A stretch of 64,000 bases of DNA from Peromyscus leucopus (GCF_004664715.2 NC_051069.1:7951501-8015500); one strand, 5' to 3'. Counted from the stretch's first letter, positions 1 to 11,198 are shown. Numbers and translations: made by a program. The notes: generated by a model not told the origin, from the letters alone.

Positions 1-739
1 AGATTAGTGATATCCCTGGGGGAGCAAATTAAAGCAGCTCTTGAGGCTACACCCTAAACCATAAACCTATAGACAAGGCCCACTTGAAGATGAGCTCCTA
101 TTCTAAACCACAAAAACATAAAAGGAAAAATCTACCATGAATGAGTCTCAGCATATACAACAAACAAGTACTCAAATAAAAGAACACAACCCTCTTAAAC
201 TAAAAAGACAAATATATTTATAGATCTAGAAGCCTTTAAGAATAAAACCTCCTTCAGTTGTCTACAATCACTTAAACCTTCTTTTCTTCTTTAAGCTAAT
301 ATGCTGCTGGCATTATCGTTACTTGTAAAGCACTGTTACAGGGTGAAAGTTCTATTTAAAACAACAATCCAGCAAGAGTCTCATGTCAGTCTTGGTTTTA
401 ATAAAGGCAAACAAGAAAAAGACTTCAAGGACAAACAAATTAGGCATGCTAATGCCATCAACCTCTTTTTCACAGTTACTATTTCTATGACATATGGGGT
501 ACACAGATGACTGTAGCATATATTTCATATACGTGGAAAGGTTAATATTAAAGTTAGTCATTTGCTTAAACTCTAGGATTTCCAAAATGTACTTGAGCAA
601 TAAACCCTATTTTACCACCTAACAACTAGAAGAAAAACTCTACAACATGCTCTAAAAATTGCTAGTTCAAAGTAAATAACCTTCCCTGAGGTTCCCCTGA
701 GGAATTTGTGTCACGCATCAGAGTAAACCCTCCCATACT
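1..739. other. Unique-looking AT-rich DNA
   Basis: No SINE, LTR or exon-like structure recognised. Short ORFs here have no family features. Probably intronic or intergenic sequence. Confidence 0.5.
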
Positions 740-1026
740 GGGCTGAGGAGATGGCTCAGTGGGTAAAGTACCTGCTGTGTAAGCATGATGACCTGAATTC
801 ACATCCCAGCACCATGGAAAAGCTGGGGGTGCCTGAGGAGGTGGGGATAAAACAGTAGGTCCCTATGTTTCCCTCAAACTTACTGACCAACCAATCTATG
901 CGGTGAGCCCCAGGCTTAGTGAGAAACCCTTTGCAAAACATGAGGCAGAGACTAATAGAGGAAGATATTGGATGTTGACCTCTAGCCTGCATGTAAATAC
1001 ACACTTGTGAATGTATACATGCTTGC

Positions 1027-1064
<38 letters not shown>
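740..1064 (+). repeat. RSINE2-like (B4-class) SINE with (CA)n tail
   Basis: Starts with the tRNA-like head 'GGGCTGAGGAGATGGCTCAG', has the internal 'TTAGTGAGAAACC' block and ends in (CA)n at 1029-1064. Orientation is set by head and tail. Confidence 0.75.
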
Positions 1065-1066
<2 letters not shown>

Positions 1067-1111
1067 TCTATACTAAGAGGTAAATTTCTCTCCCTGTTTG
1101 TTTTTTTATGG

Positions 1112-1178
1112 TTGATGGGGATTGATCCTAGGGCCCCCTGTGTGCCAGGGAAGTGGTCTACTATGAGCCTTTAGCCTC
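1112..1178 (-). repeat. ID-class SINE fragment
   Basis: Reverse complement of the tRNA-Ala-derived ID core: a 'GGGGATTGATCCTAGGGC' box followed by a degraded box near 'CTATGAGCC'. Strongly diverged. Confidence 0.5.
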
Positions 1179-1400
1179 AAAAAGTAAATTTCTTTACATT
1201 AATTTTTGGAAACTGGGGAATCACAAAAAGCATGCACTTAATCCAAAGGTTCTCTAGATAATAGCTATAATACAAAGTCCTGAAATGTTATTAATTTGCA
1301 GTAACAATACTGAATCATTTATCAATAATTACTTGATAATTCTTCTTTGTTCAAAATGTTATAGATAACTTTAGGAACTTACTCATAAAACAGAATGTTA

Positions 1401-1592
1401 AGGATCTGGCAAGGTGGCTCAAGGGAAAAGGCATTTGGTGCCAAGCCTGATTACCTCAGTTCAATTCCTGGGATCCACGGGGTGGAAGGAGAGAACTGAC
1501 TCCCACAAATTGTCCTCTGGTATCCATTTACATGTCACAGCATGTGTGTACTACATATGTACAGATGCATACAATAAAATATAAGTAAGATG
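1401..1592 (+). repeat. B4/RSINE1-like SINE
   Basis: Contains 'GGTGGAAGGAGAGAACTGAC', then 'TTGTCCTCTGG', then an 'AATAAAATATAAG' tail, the standard order of this family. Confidence 0.8.
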
Positions 1593-1774
1593 AAATGCTT
1601 ACAGGCCTCTTTTATACACCTGGGAGAGGAGTACGGAGTGAGGGTAATCAAAATATACTTTAAGAAATTCTTTAAAAATTAATAAAAATATTGCATTAAA
1701 ATTATTATGTCTGCTGAGTTAGTATTTTACTTATTTTAAAAATGATTTACAGCCTATGATAGCACCTTCAGAGT

Positions 1775-1935
1775 TTTTTCTTCCCCCACCCCACCCCGAG
1801 ATAGGGTCTCACTATGTAGCTCTGGCTGTCCTAGAACTCACTCTGCAGACCAGTCTGGCCTCAAATTCTCAGAGATGCACCTGCCTTTGCTTCCCAAGTG
1901 CTGGGATTAAAGGCGTGTGCCACTATGCCCAGCCC
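1775..1935 (-). repeat. B1 SINE
   Basis: Reverse-complement B1: pyrimidine-rich tail, 'GAGATAGGGTCTCACTATG', 'GTGCTGGGATTAAAGGCG', ending near 'TGCCCAGCCC'. Confidence 0.85.
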
Positions 1936-2006
1936 AGGTTTTCATACAAGATATATTTGTACCTCAGTAAATCCAAGACCAGGCTAAGTAGTCTAATATC
2001 CTAAAG

Positions 2007-2085
2007 TGCTGGGGATGGAAGCCAGCCTCTTGCAAATAACAAGGCAAGCACTCTACCACTAAGATGGATATACTGCCCAGCCCCA
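2007..2085 (-). repeat. ID-class SINE fragment
   Basis: 'GGCAAGCACTCTACCACTAA' is the reverse complement of the ID internal promoter box. It directly follows a minus-strand B1, so the pair may be one ID/B1 composite. Confidence 0.6.
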
Positions 2086-2334
2086 GTATTTCACTTTAAG
2101 TGGAATCTATTGTCCTTGGAAATAGAAAACAAGAAGGATGTGCACTCTATTCCTAAGAAATAGAAGATAACTAAATTGAAAAGTCATTACAAGAAGGCTC
2201 TTACCCATTCAGCAACTAATGGAGATTGGTTTGTTTTTCTCCCTTTCAATCTCTGGCCAATCCAGATGCTTTTCATTTCTTACCTCACTCCATTAGGTCA
2301 AAGTAGTTAAGCATGGGCTACCAAGACTGCCTCT

Positions 2335-2350
2335 AAAGAAAACACAAGAG
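2335..2350. repeat. L1 target-site duplication, 5' copy
   Basis: AAAGAAAACACAAGAG, identical to 3222-3237 on the other side of the L1. Confidence 0.9.
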
Positions 2351-3221
2351 AAAATTAGGAATCGAACTACCTCAAGACCCAGCCATCCCACTCTTGGGCA
2401 TATACCCAAGGAATGCTGATTCATACCATAAAGATACATGCTCAGCTATGTTCATAGCAGCACTATTTGTAATAGCCAGAACCTGGAAACAACCTAGATG
2501 CCCATCAACAGAAGAATGGATGGAAAAAATGTGGTATATATACACAATGGAGTACTACTCAGCAGAGAAAAACAATGAAAGCATGAAATTTGCAGGCAAA
2601 TGGATGGAACTAGAAAAAATCATCCTGAGTGAGGTAACCAAAACCCAGAAAGACAGTCATGGTATGTACTCACTCATAAGTGGATTCTAGATATAAAATA
2701 AAGAACAATCAGACCACAACCCATAGAACCATAGAGGCTATATATATAGCATGGAGGTCCCTAGGACGACTGTGGCTTATAATAAATTTCGGTTTTACTC
2801 AATTATTGAAAAAAAAATAGCCAAATGAATGGAAACACATGAACTATGAACCAATGGCTGAGGGGCCCCCAACTGGATCAGGCCTTCTGAATAGGTGAGA
2901 CAGTTGATTGGCTTGATCTGATTGGGAGGCATCCTGGCAGTGGGACCCAGTCCTGTGCTCATTGCATGAGTTGGCTGTTTGAAACCTGGAGCTTATGCAG
3001 GGACACTTGGCTCAGTCTGGGAGGAAGGGACTGAACCTGCCTGGACTGAGTCTATCAGGTTGATCGCAGTCCTCGGGGAGGATTTGCCCTGGAGGAGGTG
3101 GGAATGGGGGGTAGGCTGGAGGTAAGGGGAGGGAGTGGAGGGGGAGAATAGGGGAACCCGTGGCTGATATGTAGAACTGAATGGTATTGTAAAATAAAAA
3201 AAAAAATAAAAAAATTAAAAA
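2351..3221 (+). mobile_element. 5'-truncated LINE-1 (ORF2 C-terminus and 3' UTR)
   Basis: LINE-1 encodes a reverse transcriptase/endonuclease; only the last part survives here. The reading frame at 2394-2690 carries the conserved ORF2 C-terminal block (residues WKQPRCPSTEEWM, then MWYIYTMEYYSA, ending MYSLISGF and stop). It is followed by a G-rich polypurine 3' UTR (about 3075-3160) and an A-rich tail (3191-3221). A perfect 16-bp TSD, AAAGAAAACACAAGAG, lies at 2335-2350 and 3222-3237, so truncation happened at insertion. Without the endonuclease and reverse-transcriptase domains it is non-autonomous and inactive. Confidence 0.95.
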
Positions 3222-3237
3222 AAAGAAAACACAAGAG
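3222..3237. repeat. L1 target-site duplication, 3' copy
   Basis: Identical to 2335-2350 and directly after the L1 A-rich tail. Confidence 0.9.
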
Positions 3238-3264
3238 TGAAATCTGAGGGGATGTTGTATACAT

Positions 3265-3368
3265 AATATCATTATATACATTCATATCATTATATATTAT
3301 ATGTATATATTACCTATGCATATCAATATATAACATGCATAATATTATATATAATGATATATATGTAA
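3265..3368. repeat. AT-rich low-complexity tract
   Basis: Irregular ATAT/ATTAT runs with several self-complementary stretches. Not a pure microsatellite. Confidence 0.7.
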
Positions 3369-3407
3369 AATTCTGAACACTTAAGTTTTGCAAAATTAGT
3401 AACTACC

Positions 3408-3500
3408 AGTGCCAGGTATAGTGACCAGACACTTCTGACCACAGTTTATAGGAGACTGAGGATAGTGAGTTTGAGATCTGCTTAGGCTACAAAAAGAAAG
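3408..3500 (+). repeat. Degraded B1-like SINE
   Basis: Follows the B1 order (GCCAGGTATAGTG, GGAGACTGAGGATAG, GAGTTTGAGATCTGC, GGCTAC) but lacks the standard 3' end. Probably an old copy. Confidence 0.5.
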
Positions 3501-4408
3501 TATCAACTACTACTGAAATTTCCAGATATGATCTGATAATCACACACTCAGATTTACATATGAAAATGATCAGTACCACAATGGGCCAGCTGATTAAATA
3601 TAAGAAATTTTCTGCTGGATTTGAACCCACAAATCTCCTGCTTCAACTTCCTGAGTTCAGGGATTTTAGACTGTGCATATACTTCCCTCTAAGAGACATT
3701 TTAAAACATCTTTCAATAAATTTTTTGTGTCACCTGTTACTTGAAATTATCATATAATGAGTATATCACAAATTCTTAAAGCTCTGGAAAATTAAATTTT
3801 CAGTGTTTACACAGAAAAAACCCAACTGGAACAAATCACAATTAAAAAAAAAAAAAAAACTACTCACACATTACCGAAGTTTCTATTGGAAAACAGCAGT
3901 TCCCAACATGTGAATTCTTCAGGCCTCAGGATTGAGAAATACTGTATTGAAAAGAAGAAGAATTTAGTTAAATTAATTCTAATAAAATATCCCCCTAATA
4001 TATCTGTGGATACTTAAAGACCTACTAACAATAATTTTTCAATAAATACCAGATTATTCAAAAAGCACACTTTAGTCAAGAATAGATACAGACTTGAAAA
4101 GAAATTGATCCGGGAGAGTAAGAGAAAGCAGAATAACAAACAGAATAAAAGTGTGGGGAAGCAAGGGAAAGGAAATAATTTTAAATGCCTGTTCCTAGGG
4201 CACCTGTGGATAGTGTCTCATTCATAAAGCAAAAATACCCATTCAAGACAATTTAAAAGTAGATGCAAAAAGTTCCACACACATGTTTCAAATAAGACCA
4301 ATGTTCAAAGATTTTTCTTTTACCATAAATATTTACAACTATCTTAATATAATTAGCATATCGGTCCTTAAAAATAGACACAATAGGGATAGGACAGAAG
4401 AACCAAAG
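3501..4408. other. Repeat-poor AT-rich DNA
   Basis: Nothing recognised apart from an A run (3844-3859). Confidence 0.5.
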
Positions 4409-4502
4409 CTGGGCTAGGAATGTTGCTCAGTGGCAGACCACTGACCGAGGCTACACCAGGTTCAATTTCTAGCCCTACAGAAAAACAAGCAAACAAAAAC
4501 CA
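4409..4502 (+). repeat. ID-class SINE
   Basis: 'GGGCTAGGAATGTTGCTCAG' head with a 'GGTTCAATTTCTAGC' B box and an A-rich tail. Confidence 0.65.
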
Positions 4503-5017
4503 AACCTCTGGCACAAAACAAGCCATGCTGTTTTATGAGACTTAGCATGCCGCTGTCGTGCTTTCTTTAGATTGCGTGAGTAAGTGAAGAAGAGGCGGCC
4601 TCCCTGATACAGTTTCAGGGTGCACTAACACTGACTACATGCCTGCTGAGGGCAGGTCCACAACGCTGGAAACACACAGGAAAAGGGTTTTGAGTTATCT
4701 GGGGGTCCAGCACATCCTCCCTGACCACAGTATCACGTGATGATGGTCCTTCTGTTCCCAGCCTCTTAAGTCTTCTCAGATTATGGGAGACTAAAGACCA
4801 ACAACCCTTTTAAAAGGAATGACTTTCCTCCTTCCTTGTCCTAGACCAGCGGGGTTGTGGCAGTGTGATTTCTCAGTGACTTCCTATACTGTTCCTTCCT
4901 CAAGGTGGGGGTAGATAGCCATCCCAGGATAAGGGGAAAATCACCTTTACCCGATCTGGACCATCGTGGGGTCACAGAGGAACAGCAGCCAAAACGGGTA
5001 AGAATAAGCTTTAAATG
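4503..5017. other. Unique-looking DNA
   Basis: Moderate GC, no repeat or exon recognised. Confidence 0.4.
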
Positions 5018-5165
5018 ACTCTTAGCAGGCAGAGGCAAGTGGAGCCCTTTGAGTTCAAGGCCAGTCTTGTCTGCAGTGAATTCCAGGCCAGCCAAGGCTA
5101 GCTAGCTCTTTTCTCAAGGAAAAAAAACAAAACAAAACAAAACAACAACAACAACAACAAAAAAC
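5018..5165 (+). repeat. B1 SINE, 5' truncated
   Basis: B1 from 'AGCAGGCAGAGGCAAG' through 'TTCCAGGCCAGCCAAGGCTA', with an A-rich CAAAA/CAA tail at 5120-5165. Confidence 0.7.
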
Positions 5166-5342
5166 CCATGACAGTTGGTCCTAGATACCAGTCCACCAGC
5201 CTCTGTGGGAAGTGGGAGAGAATGAGATAAAGAACTTAAAATGTTTCAGTCACAATTTTGATACAATCTCTTAGAAGGAAGGGTAAAAAGAAAGAATGAA
5301 AAATAATGTAAATGTATAATCTTGTTACTTTTTGATTTTTAT

Positions 5343-5463
5343 TGTTTGATTTTTTTTAAAGACAGGTTGCTACTATATATAGCTCAAGACAGCCTTAAGT
5401 TTGCAATCCTCCTGCCTCAGCCTCCCAGTACCTGGTATTCCTGGTGCCATCATGCTTGCCACG
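5343..5463 (-). repeat. B1-related SINE (old)
   Basis: 'AAAGACAGGTTGCTACTATA' followed by 'CTCCTGCCTCAGCCTCCCAG'. Diverged and without the typical GGGATTAAAGG block. Confidence 0.55.
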
Positions 5464-5796
5464 GTTGTTACCTTCTGGACTGCTAAATGATCAAGGTAAA
5501 GATGTGTGTTTTTAAGTAGGATAGTACTCTACTTCAGACTCACGGAACAGTTTCAAGCACCAACTATGGAATGGTATATATATTTTTTGAAATATTTCTA
5601 AATCTTATTGCTCATGGGTAACAAAGTTAACACAAATGCTGACCTGGTGAAACATTTTTTTTTTTTAAATCCAGTATATACAATTTCAAGTTAAAATACT
5701 ATATATGTGAGGTTTTGAAATACCTGATAGGACATCAGCTTGTTTAGATATCTATTAGATATTTAGGTGTGTCAAAACCAATTCAAAATACATTTT

Positions 5797-5963
5797 TTTT
5801 TTGTTGTTGTTTTTTTGTTTTTCGAGACAGGGTTTCTCTGTGTAGCTTTGCGCCTTTCCTGGAACTCACTTTGTAGACCAGGCTGGCCTCGAACTCACAG
5901 AGATCCGCCTGCCTCTGCCTCCCAAGTGCTGGATTAAAGGTGTGCGCCACCACCGCCGGCTAA
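5797..5963 (-). repeat. B1 SINE with TSD
   Basis: Young-looking minus-strand B1, 'TTTTTCGAGACAGGGTTTCT' to 'CCACCACCGCCGGC'. The flanking duplication AAAATACATTTT is perfect at 5785-5796 and 5964-5975. Confidence 0.95.
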
Positions 5964-5996
5964 AAAATACATTTTCTTTAAAAAATTAAATATTTA

Positions 5997-5997
<1 letters not shown>

Positions 5998-6039
<42 letters not shown>

Positions 6040-6186
6040 TGCGCGCGTGCAAGCCACTGTGCACGAGTGGAGATCGAAGGACCTCTCATGGGAGTTGGTT
6101 CTCTGTTACACGGGTTCTGGGATCACACTGGGTTTCCAGGCTTGACAGCAAGTGCTGTTACATTCTGAAGACATCTGACCAGACTC
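5998..6186 (-). repeat. B4/RSINE1-like SINE with (TG)n
   Basis: (TG)n at 6001-6034, a GCGCGTGCGC run, then the minus-strand RSINE1 order (GGGAGTTGGTTCTCT, CAGCAAGTGCTGTTAC, ACATCTGACCAG). Confidence 0.75.
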
Positions 6187-6307
6187 CCAAACTTACTTTC
6201 TGTCGTTATGAATCCTTTAATATAGTAAGGATATTGATTTGACCATGACTTTATGTTCCACTAAACAATATTTGTATTACAATTTAAAAAAAAAAAAAAC
6301 AGTTATC

Positions 6308-6489
6308 ACCTGTGCAGTGGTGGCACACACCTTTAATCCCATAACTAGGGAGACAAAGGTATGCAGACAGATCTCTGTGAGTCTCAGGCCAGCCTGATCT
6401 ACAGAGTTCCAGGACAGCCAGGGCTACACAGAGAAACCCTGTCTCTAAAAAAAAATAAGTAAGTAAAATAAAACAAATAAACAAAAAAC
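6308..6489 (+). repeat. B1 SINE
   Basis: 'CAGTGGTGGCACACACCTTT' through 'AGAGAAACCCTGTCTCT' with an A-rich tail. Confidence 0.9.
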
Positions 6490-6906
6490 TAAAACCCAGG
6501 TATCATTTCCTTCAGTGTTGAAATTTTAGATTAATTTACTGTCACATTCCCAGTATCACATAATTCTATTGATAAATTCTCAAAACTTTATTCTGACTCC
6601 ATAAATTATGTAAAAATCAAACACCTGAAACATTATTAGAATTAACTGATTTTCTATTTAATACAAAAATATTTGCAAAGTATTCTGCTAATGGAAGTAA
6701 CATATTACAGTCACTCCTTTACTTTCCATACATGCACAGAAAAATAGGAAAGAGGCAACTAGCTAGCTCTGTTTGCTAGCACATCGATGGTTGAAAAGGA
6801 AGAGCCATGCTCCACAGTACAAACACATCAATGTGCTTCCTGTCACTATGTACGTTAAGCCACTATTTTTCAGCACAGACTTCTTTAAATTGCTATTCTT
6901 TTTCAC
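6490..6906. other. Unique-looking AT-rich DNA
   Basis: No repeat or exon recognised. Confidence 0.4.
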
Positions 6907-6920
6907 TGAAATTTTTACTT

Positions 6921-7150
6921 AAATTTTTTGAGGTTTATTTTTACAATATGTGTATGAGTGCTTGGCTGCATGCATGTCTGTGCACATGTATGCAGTGAGT
7001 GAAGAGGCACTGAATCCCTTGGGACTGGGCCTATATAGTCAGTTGTGGGCTACCATGTGGGTGCTGGGAATGGAATCTGAGTCTTCCACAAGAACAGCCA
7101 GTGCTCTTAACCAAGGAGTTCTCTCTCCACTGTGCTTTCTCTCCAGCCCC
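6921..7150 (-). repeat. B3 (B2-class) SINE with TSD
   Basis: Minus-strand B3 ending in 'TTTCTCTCCAGCCCC', the reverse of the B2 head. The 14-bp duplication TGAAATTTTTACTT is perfect at 6907-6920 and 7151-7164. Confidence 0.92.
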
Positions 7151-7512
7151 TGAAATTTTTACTTTTAAGATAGCTGGATACACATTTGGTTGAAAGAAAA
7201 AGACCTGGAATTCCTTTTACTGAGTTTTTTCCCATTAGCACATCTTACATAACAACCATAACACAATGACAGAATTGGGACACTGACACTGATAATAACT
7301 AACTTGTCTTATTACCTAGGTTTGACTAATACTCATTTGTATATGTGTATATCTAAGTCTATACAGACTTAATGCATATGTATCATGTACCTGTCACTAG
7401 TCAAGACACAATTCACTTCCAGCACAAGATGCACACGTCATGACACCCTCTCCTTACTCCATACACTTTCCTTAGGCACCACCTCCATCCCTACTTTCTG
7501 TAGCATGATTTT

Positions 7513-7514
<2 letters not shown>

Positions 7515-7556
<42 letters not shown>
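7515..7556. repeat. (CA)n microsatellite
   Basis: CATA repeats grading into uninterrupted (CA)n. Confidence 0.95.
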
Positions 7557-7557
<1 letters not shown>

Positions 7558-8570
7558 AGAAACTACATACTGCCCATGAAAGTAAAAGATGTTTCCTAAA
7601 GCAACAGTTCCTTACAAAAGGTGTGCAGAAACAAACCGAAGAATAAGGAACAAACACAGAAAGTTCTGTGGGTCACACTCACTCAGGCTGGGGACCATTC
7701 CTTTTGATCATGATTCTACACACACATATAAAGGCATGTACATGCACACAAAAGATCACTGGCAGTGATGTCTACCCACTCACAATGACGACCACCCTCG
7801 TCAGTTTTAAGGTAAATATTCCCACTGCAGAGAAACTACAGACTGGAAACAAACAGGCAAAAAGGGTGTAAGGGAACAGCTACAGTGGGAGCCCAGGTGT
7901 GAAAGAGCTAGAGGAGTCATCTTTGTTCAAGGGCAAGTCTGCCCCTCAGCTGGTAATTAGGCCAGAGCAGAAGTAGCTAGTATTGTCTTGGGAATATGGA
8001 TCTGTTCTTGACAGAACAGGATCGGACTGGAAATCCTGAGTTTTAATGCACGGTCACTTGTCTCCAGATAAGACTACCAATAATCCAAAGACTGCTATGA
8101 TTTCTGTTATCTTCTATTACAGCAGATAGAAACATATGGCAGGTGTGTGAACATTTAGTAATGAGTGAGGTCAAAACAGTAGGAAACATAGGAAAGTGGA
8201 AACATCACAGAGTCGTAAGATTTTAGAGTGAGGAGAGTCCATGGTGATTTTGTGTCCATTACTCCTTTTATAATTGAAGATATTTTATAACTACAGTATA
8301 GTAGCCTGCCTGTAACCAAATAAATCAATCTATGACTTTTACTTTGGAGTTCTACTACACTATACTACATATTAAAGGATAGAAGAGAAGAGAGCCCTTG
8401 AGGAAACTACTGGATGTTAGTGAACCTAGGCTTTGCTAGTCAAAAAGTTAATATATAAATGCTCAAGTTAAACTTGACAAAAGAAAAGAAAAGGAATGAA
8501 TAACAAAAATAAGACCAGAGAATAAATGGAAAAAAGAAAGAAGTTGAATAAAGAAGAAAAGAAAGAATTT
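7557..8570. other. Repeat-poor DNA
   Basis: No SINE, LTR or coding exon recognised. Only generic A/T-rich composition. Confidence 0.4.
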
Positions 8571-8752
8571 AAAAAAAAAAAAAAAAAAAAAAGGGCCAGT
8601 GAGATGGCTCCGCAAGCCCGCTACCAAACCTAATGACTTGAGTTGCTCTGCCAGGCCCCACGTGGTAGGAGGAGAGAACTGACTGCCACAAGGTGTCCTC
8701 TGACCTCCAATCTAGGCATGGCATGCATGCACATAAATAAAATAAATTAAAA
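8571..8752 (+). repeat. B4/RSINE1-like SINE preceded by an A run
   Basis: A22 run (8571-8592), head 'GGGCCAGTGAGATGGCTCCG', body 'GGAGGAGAGAACTGACTGCC', tail of AAATAAAATAAATT. Confidence 0.8.
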
Positions 8753-8813
8753 CCTAATGAAGTTTTTAAAAAGGGATTAAGAAGAGGGAGGTGGTATAAA
8801 AGGGTAAAATAAA

Positions 8814-8900
8814 GGGCTGGAATATAGTTCTGCAAGTAGTGAGCACTTGCCAACACACAGAGCACTGGGTTAGATGCCCAGCACAATCCCCCAAAACAGT
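8814..8900 (+). repeat. ID-class SINE
   Basis: 'GGGCTGGAATATAGTTCTGC' head and 'TGGGTTAGATGCCCAGCAC' B-box region. Confidence 0.6.
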
Positions 8901-9704
8901 TAATTAATAAATCGTTTTTTTAAAAGAGGAAGTAGAGAGGTGCAAAGTGACTACAGTGGTATGAAGAAAAGGCACTAGGGAACTTTTAATGCTACATATA
9001 CTCTCTTATGATTACTGAAATGCACTACTGCCACCGTGAAATCTAGATTACTCGAAAATAACAAAACTCAGTTACCAATCTTACCCTGAAAGTCAGTTTG
9101 CAAGCGGCACTGTCTGTGAAATCCAAGTGTCCTGGCCCACCAGCATGAAAAGGAAGTCCGATTTTAAATTTCCTTTCTTGCACAGTCTTCTTTTACTTAA
9201 TTTCCCCCTTGCACACTACTCCTCCATCTCTAACTTTTTACTTCCTCTTTGGACTAGCATCTGCATTTGCTAACTGGGAGCTAATGTGAACTGCCATCTA
9301 CAGCGGAATGATCTGTTTCTGTCAGATAATACAGTATCTGGACACTCCTCTCTTTTACAGCTGTAAACAAACCACACAGTAGCCCGATTCTGTCTTTAAA
9401 TATAAATTTAGAGTTCTGTCATTTGATCAATGTTGAACATTCCAATTTCGTACCAATCTGTCATCATTCATTTAAAAAGGCTTTAAGACTCAAAAAAAAA
9501 AAAAACCCTTTCCATTTTTCCACACACACACCGTAACAAACATGAGACATAAAATGGACTCTGGGAATCAACCCTTGAAAACAACTTTGAGAATTTCCTT
9601 ACCCTTCTAGCTACTAATGATTGATGTAATTTAAAATTTTTATATGGCATATTAGATGATTAAAAACTAAAAACAAGCACTTCAAACAGAATCCCAACCA
9701 CTAA
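8901..9704. other. SINE-free stretch with a candidate exon
   Basis: About 800 bp without interspersed repeats between two repeat clusters. It holds the splice-site pair described separately. Confidence 0.4.
9085..9360 (-). other. Candidate untranslated exon (minus strand)
   Basis: On the minus strand, a plausible acceptor (TGGTTTGTTTACAG ending at 9361) and a good donor (CAGG|GTAAGATT, intron starting at 9084) bound 276 nt. There is no long ORF, so it could only be a 5' UTR or non-coding exon of the gene that starts at the CpG island about 21 kb away. The acceptor sits in a palindrome, so the plus strand has an equally good AG here. Unproven. Confidence 0.25.
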
Positions 9705-9845
9705 GAGCCAGGCATCTTATACATGCCTGTGATAGAAGTGTATTGGGGAGCAGAAAGAGGCAGAAGGCCATCCTTGGCTAAATAGGGAGTCTGAGACCAG
9801 CTCGGGCTACAAGAATCCCTTTCTCTCACACAAAAAAAGAATAAA
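9705..9845 (+). repeat. Old B1-derived SINE
   Basis: B1 order with a strongly altered centre (GATAGAAGTGTATTGGGGAG replaces the usual AATCCCAGCACT block). That altered centre is copied in inverted form at 10140-10175. Confidence 0.55.
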
Positions 9846-9847
9846 AA

Positions 9848-10026
9848 CAGCCAGGCAGTAGTGGCGCACACCTTTAATCCCAGCACTCAGGAGGCAGAGC
9901 CAGGAGGATCTCTGTGAGTTTGAGGTCAGCCTGGTCTGCAGAGCGAGTTCCAGGACAACCAGGGCTGTTACACAGAGAAACCCTATCTCAAAAAACAAAA
10001 TCAAAAATCAAAAACAAAAACAAAAT
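9848..10026 (+). repeat. B1 SINE
   Basis: 'GCCAGGCAGTAGTGGCGCAC' to 'AGAGAAACCCTATCTC' plus an A-rich tail. Confidence 0.92.
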
Positions 10027-10029
10027 CCT

Positions 10030-10139
10030 AAATTCATCTCTAAGACCCACTTGGTTAGAGGAGAAAACTCCCATAAAGCTTCCTCTGACCTCTATAGCTA
10101 CTCTGGCACATGCACAGATACACATGCACAAATAAATAA
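10030..10139 (+). repeat. B4/RSINE1-like 3' fragment
   Basis: Body ('TTCCTCTGACCTCTATAGC') and tail (CACATGCACAAATAAATA) only; the head is missing. Confidence 0.65.
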
Positions 10140-10175
10140 TGCCTCTCTCTGCTCCCCAATACACTTCTATCACAG
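10140..10175 (-). repeat. Inverted copy of 9727-9762
   Basis: 36 nt matching the reverse complement of 9727-9762 at 35 of 36 positions. Bordered by perfect 12-nt inverted repeats at 10127-10138 and 10178-10189. Confidence 0.9.
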
Positions 10176-10203
10176 TGTATTTATTTGTGAAAAGAAATAA
10201 AAA

Positions 10204-10410
10204 GGGACTAGATAGATGGCATGGTTAAGAGCACTGGCTGCTATTTCAGAGGACCCAGGTCTGATTCCAATCCTGTTGCCATCCATGTTAAAAGTCTGCA
10301 GCTCTAGCTTCAGGGATGCAATGTCTTCTCCTGGCCTCTGTGGACACCAGACATACATGAAGTGCACAGATACACATACAGGCAAAATACCCACACCCTG
10401 TCCAAAAAAA
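10204..10410 (+). repeat. B3 (B2-class) SINE
   Basis: 'GGTTAAGAGCACTGGCTGCT' head and 'CTTCTCCTGGCCTCTGTGG' body; A-rich 3' end. Confidence 0.85.
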
Positions 10411-10657
10411 CAGAAAACATACAAATACTTAAATCCTTGGAAGAACCAGGAACCTTGCAAATAATTATAGACTCCGGGGTACTAAATTAAATTGAACAAA
10501 TATGAATAAAAACAATTAAGCCCAGAGCTGGTGATGTTACAGGAAAATGAACACACCTGACAAGTGTTAGTAGCACTGTAAATTAGAATGACCTCTCTTA
10601 TATTCTGAAATTACTTACAAATGATTTGCTGGATAAGAGTGGGGGTGTTGGTTTTAT

Positions 10658-10828
10658 GGTTGGTTTTTTGTTTTTATTTTGGTTTGGTTTGGTTTTCTGA
10701 GACATGTTTTCATTGTGTTGCTTTGGCTATCCTGGAACTCACTCTGTAGACCAGGCTGGCCTTGAAATTAGAAATCTGCCTGCCTCTGCCTGCTCTGAAT
10801 TAAAGGCCTGAGCCACCACTGCCTGGCC
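10658..10828 (-). repeat. B1 SINE
   Basis: 'CTGGAACTCACTCTGTAGAC' to 'CCACCACTGCCTGGCC', preceded by a GGTTT-rich tail. Confidence 0.88.
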
Positions 10829-10936
10829 TGTTTTTCTGTTTGAGACAAAGTCTCTCACTCTGTAGTCCAAGCTGGTCTTGAACTTGAGGCAATCCTCCTG
10901 CCTCAGCCTTCCTAGTGCTCGGGACCATGTCCAGCT
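10829..10936 (-). repeat. Old B1-like SINE, tandem to the previous one
   Basis: 'TTGAGACAAAGTCTCTCACT' then 'CTCCTGCCTCAGCCTTCC'. Directly adjoins the preceding B1. Confidence 0.6.
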
Positions 10937-11198
10937 GTGATTTTACTTTTCAAACTAACTTTATTCTGTTAAACATTGTTTTAATTTTATTTATTATTTT
11001 TACTTTTGATTATCTGTTAAACAAAACATTCTTGAGATGATTTCATAGAGCCTGACAGTAGGATAGTACTTACTGGAGAACGTAAGAGAAGGAGGCAAGG
11101 AGGGAAAGCTGGTCAATAGATATTAAGTTACAGTCAGACAAAAGAAGAAAAGCTTTCCTGTGCTATTGCAGCCAGCGACTACAAATACTGATGACACA

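Noticed and set aside
2394..2690. Host gene for a 98-codon protein
   Set aside because: The residues are the C-terminus of LINE-1 ORF2 inside a truncated L1 with TSD.
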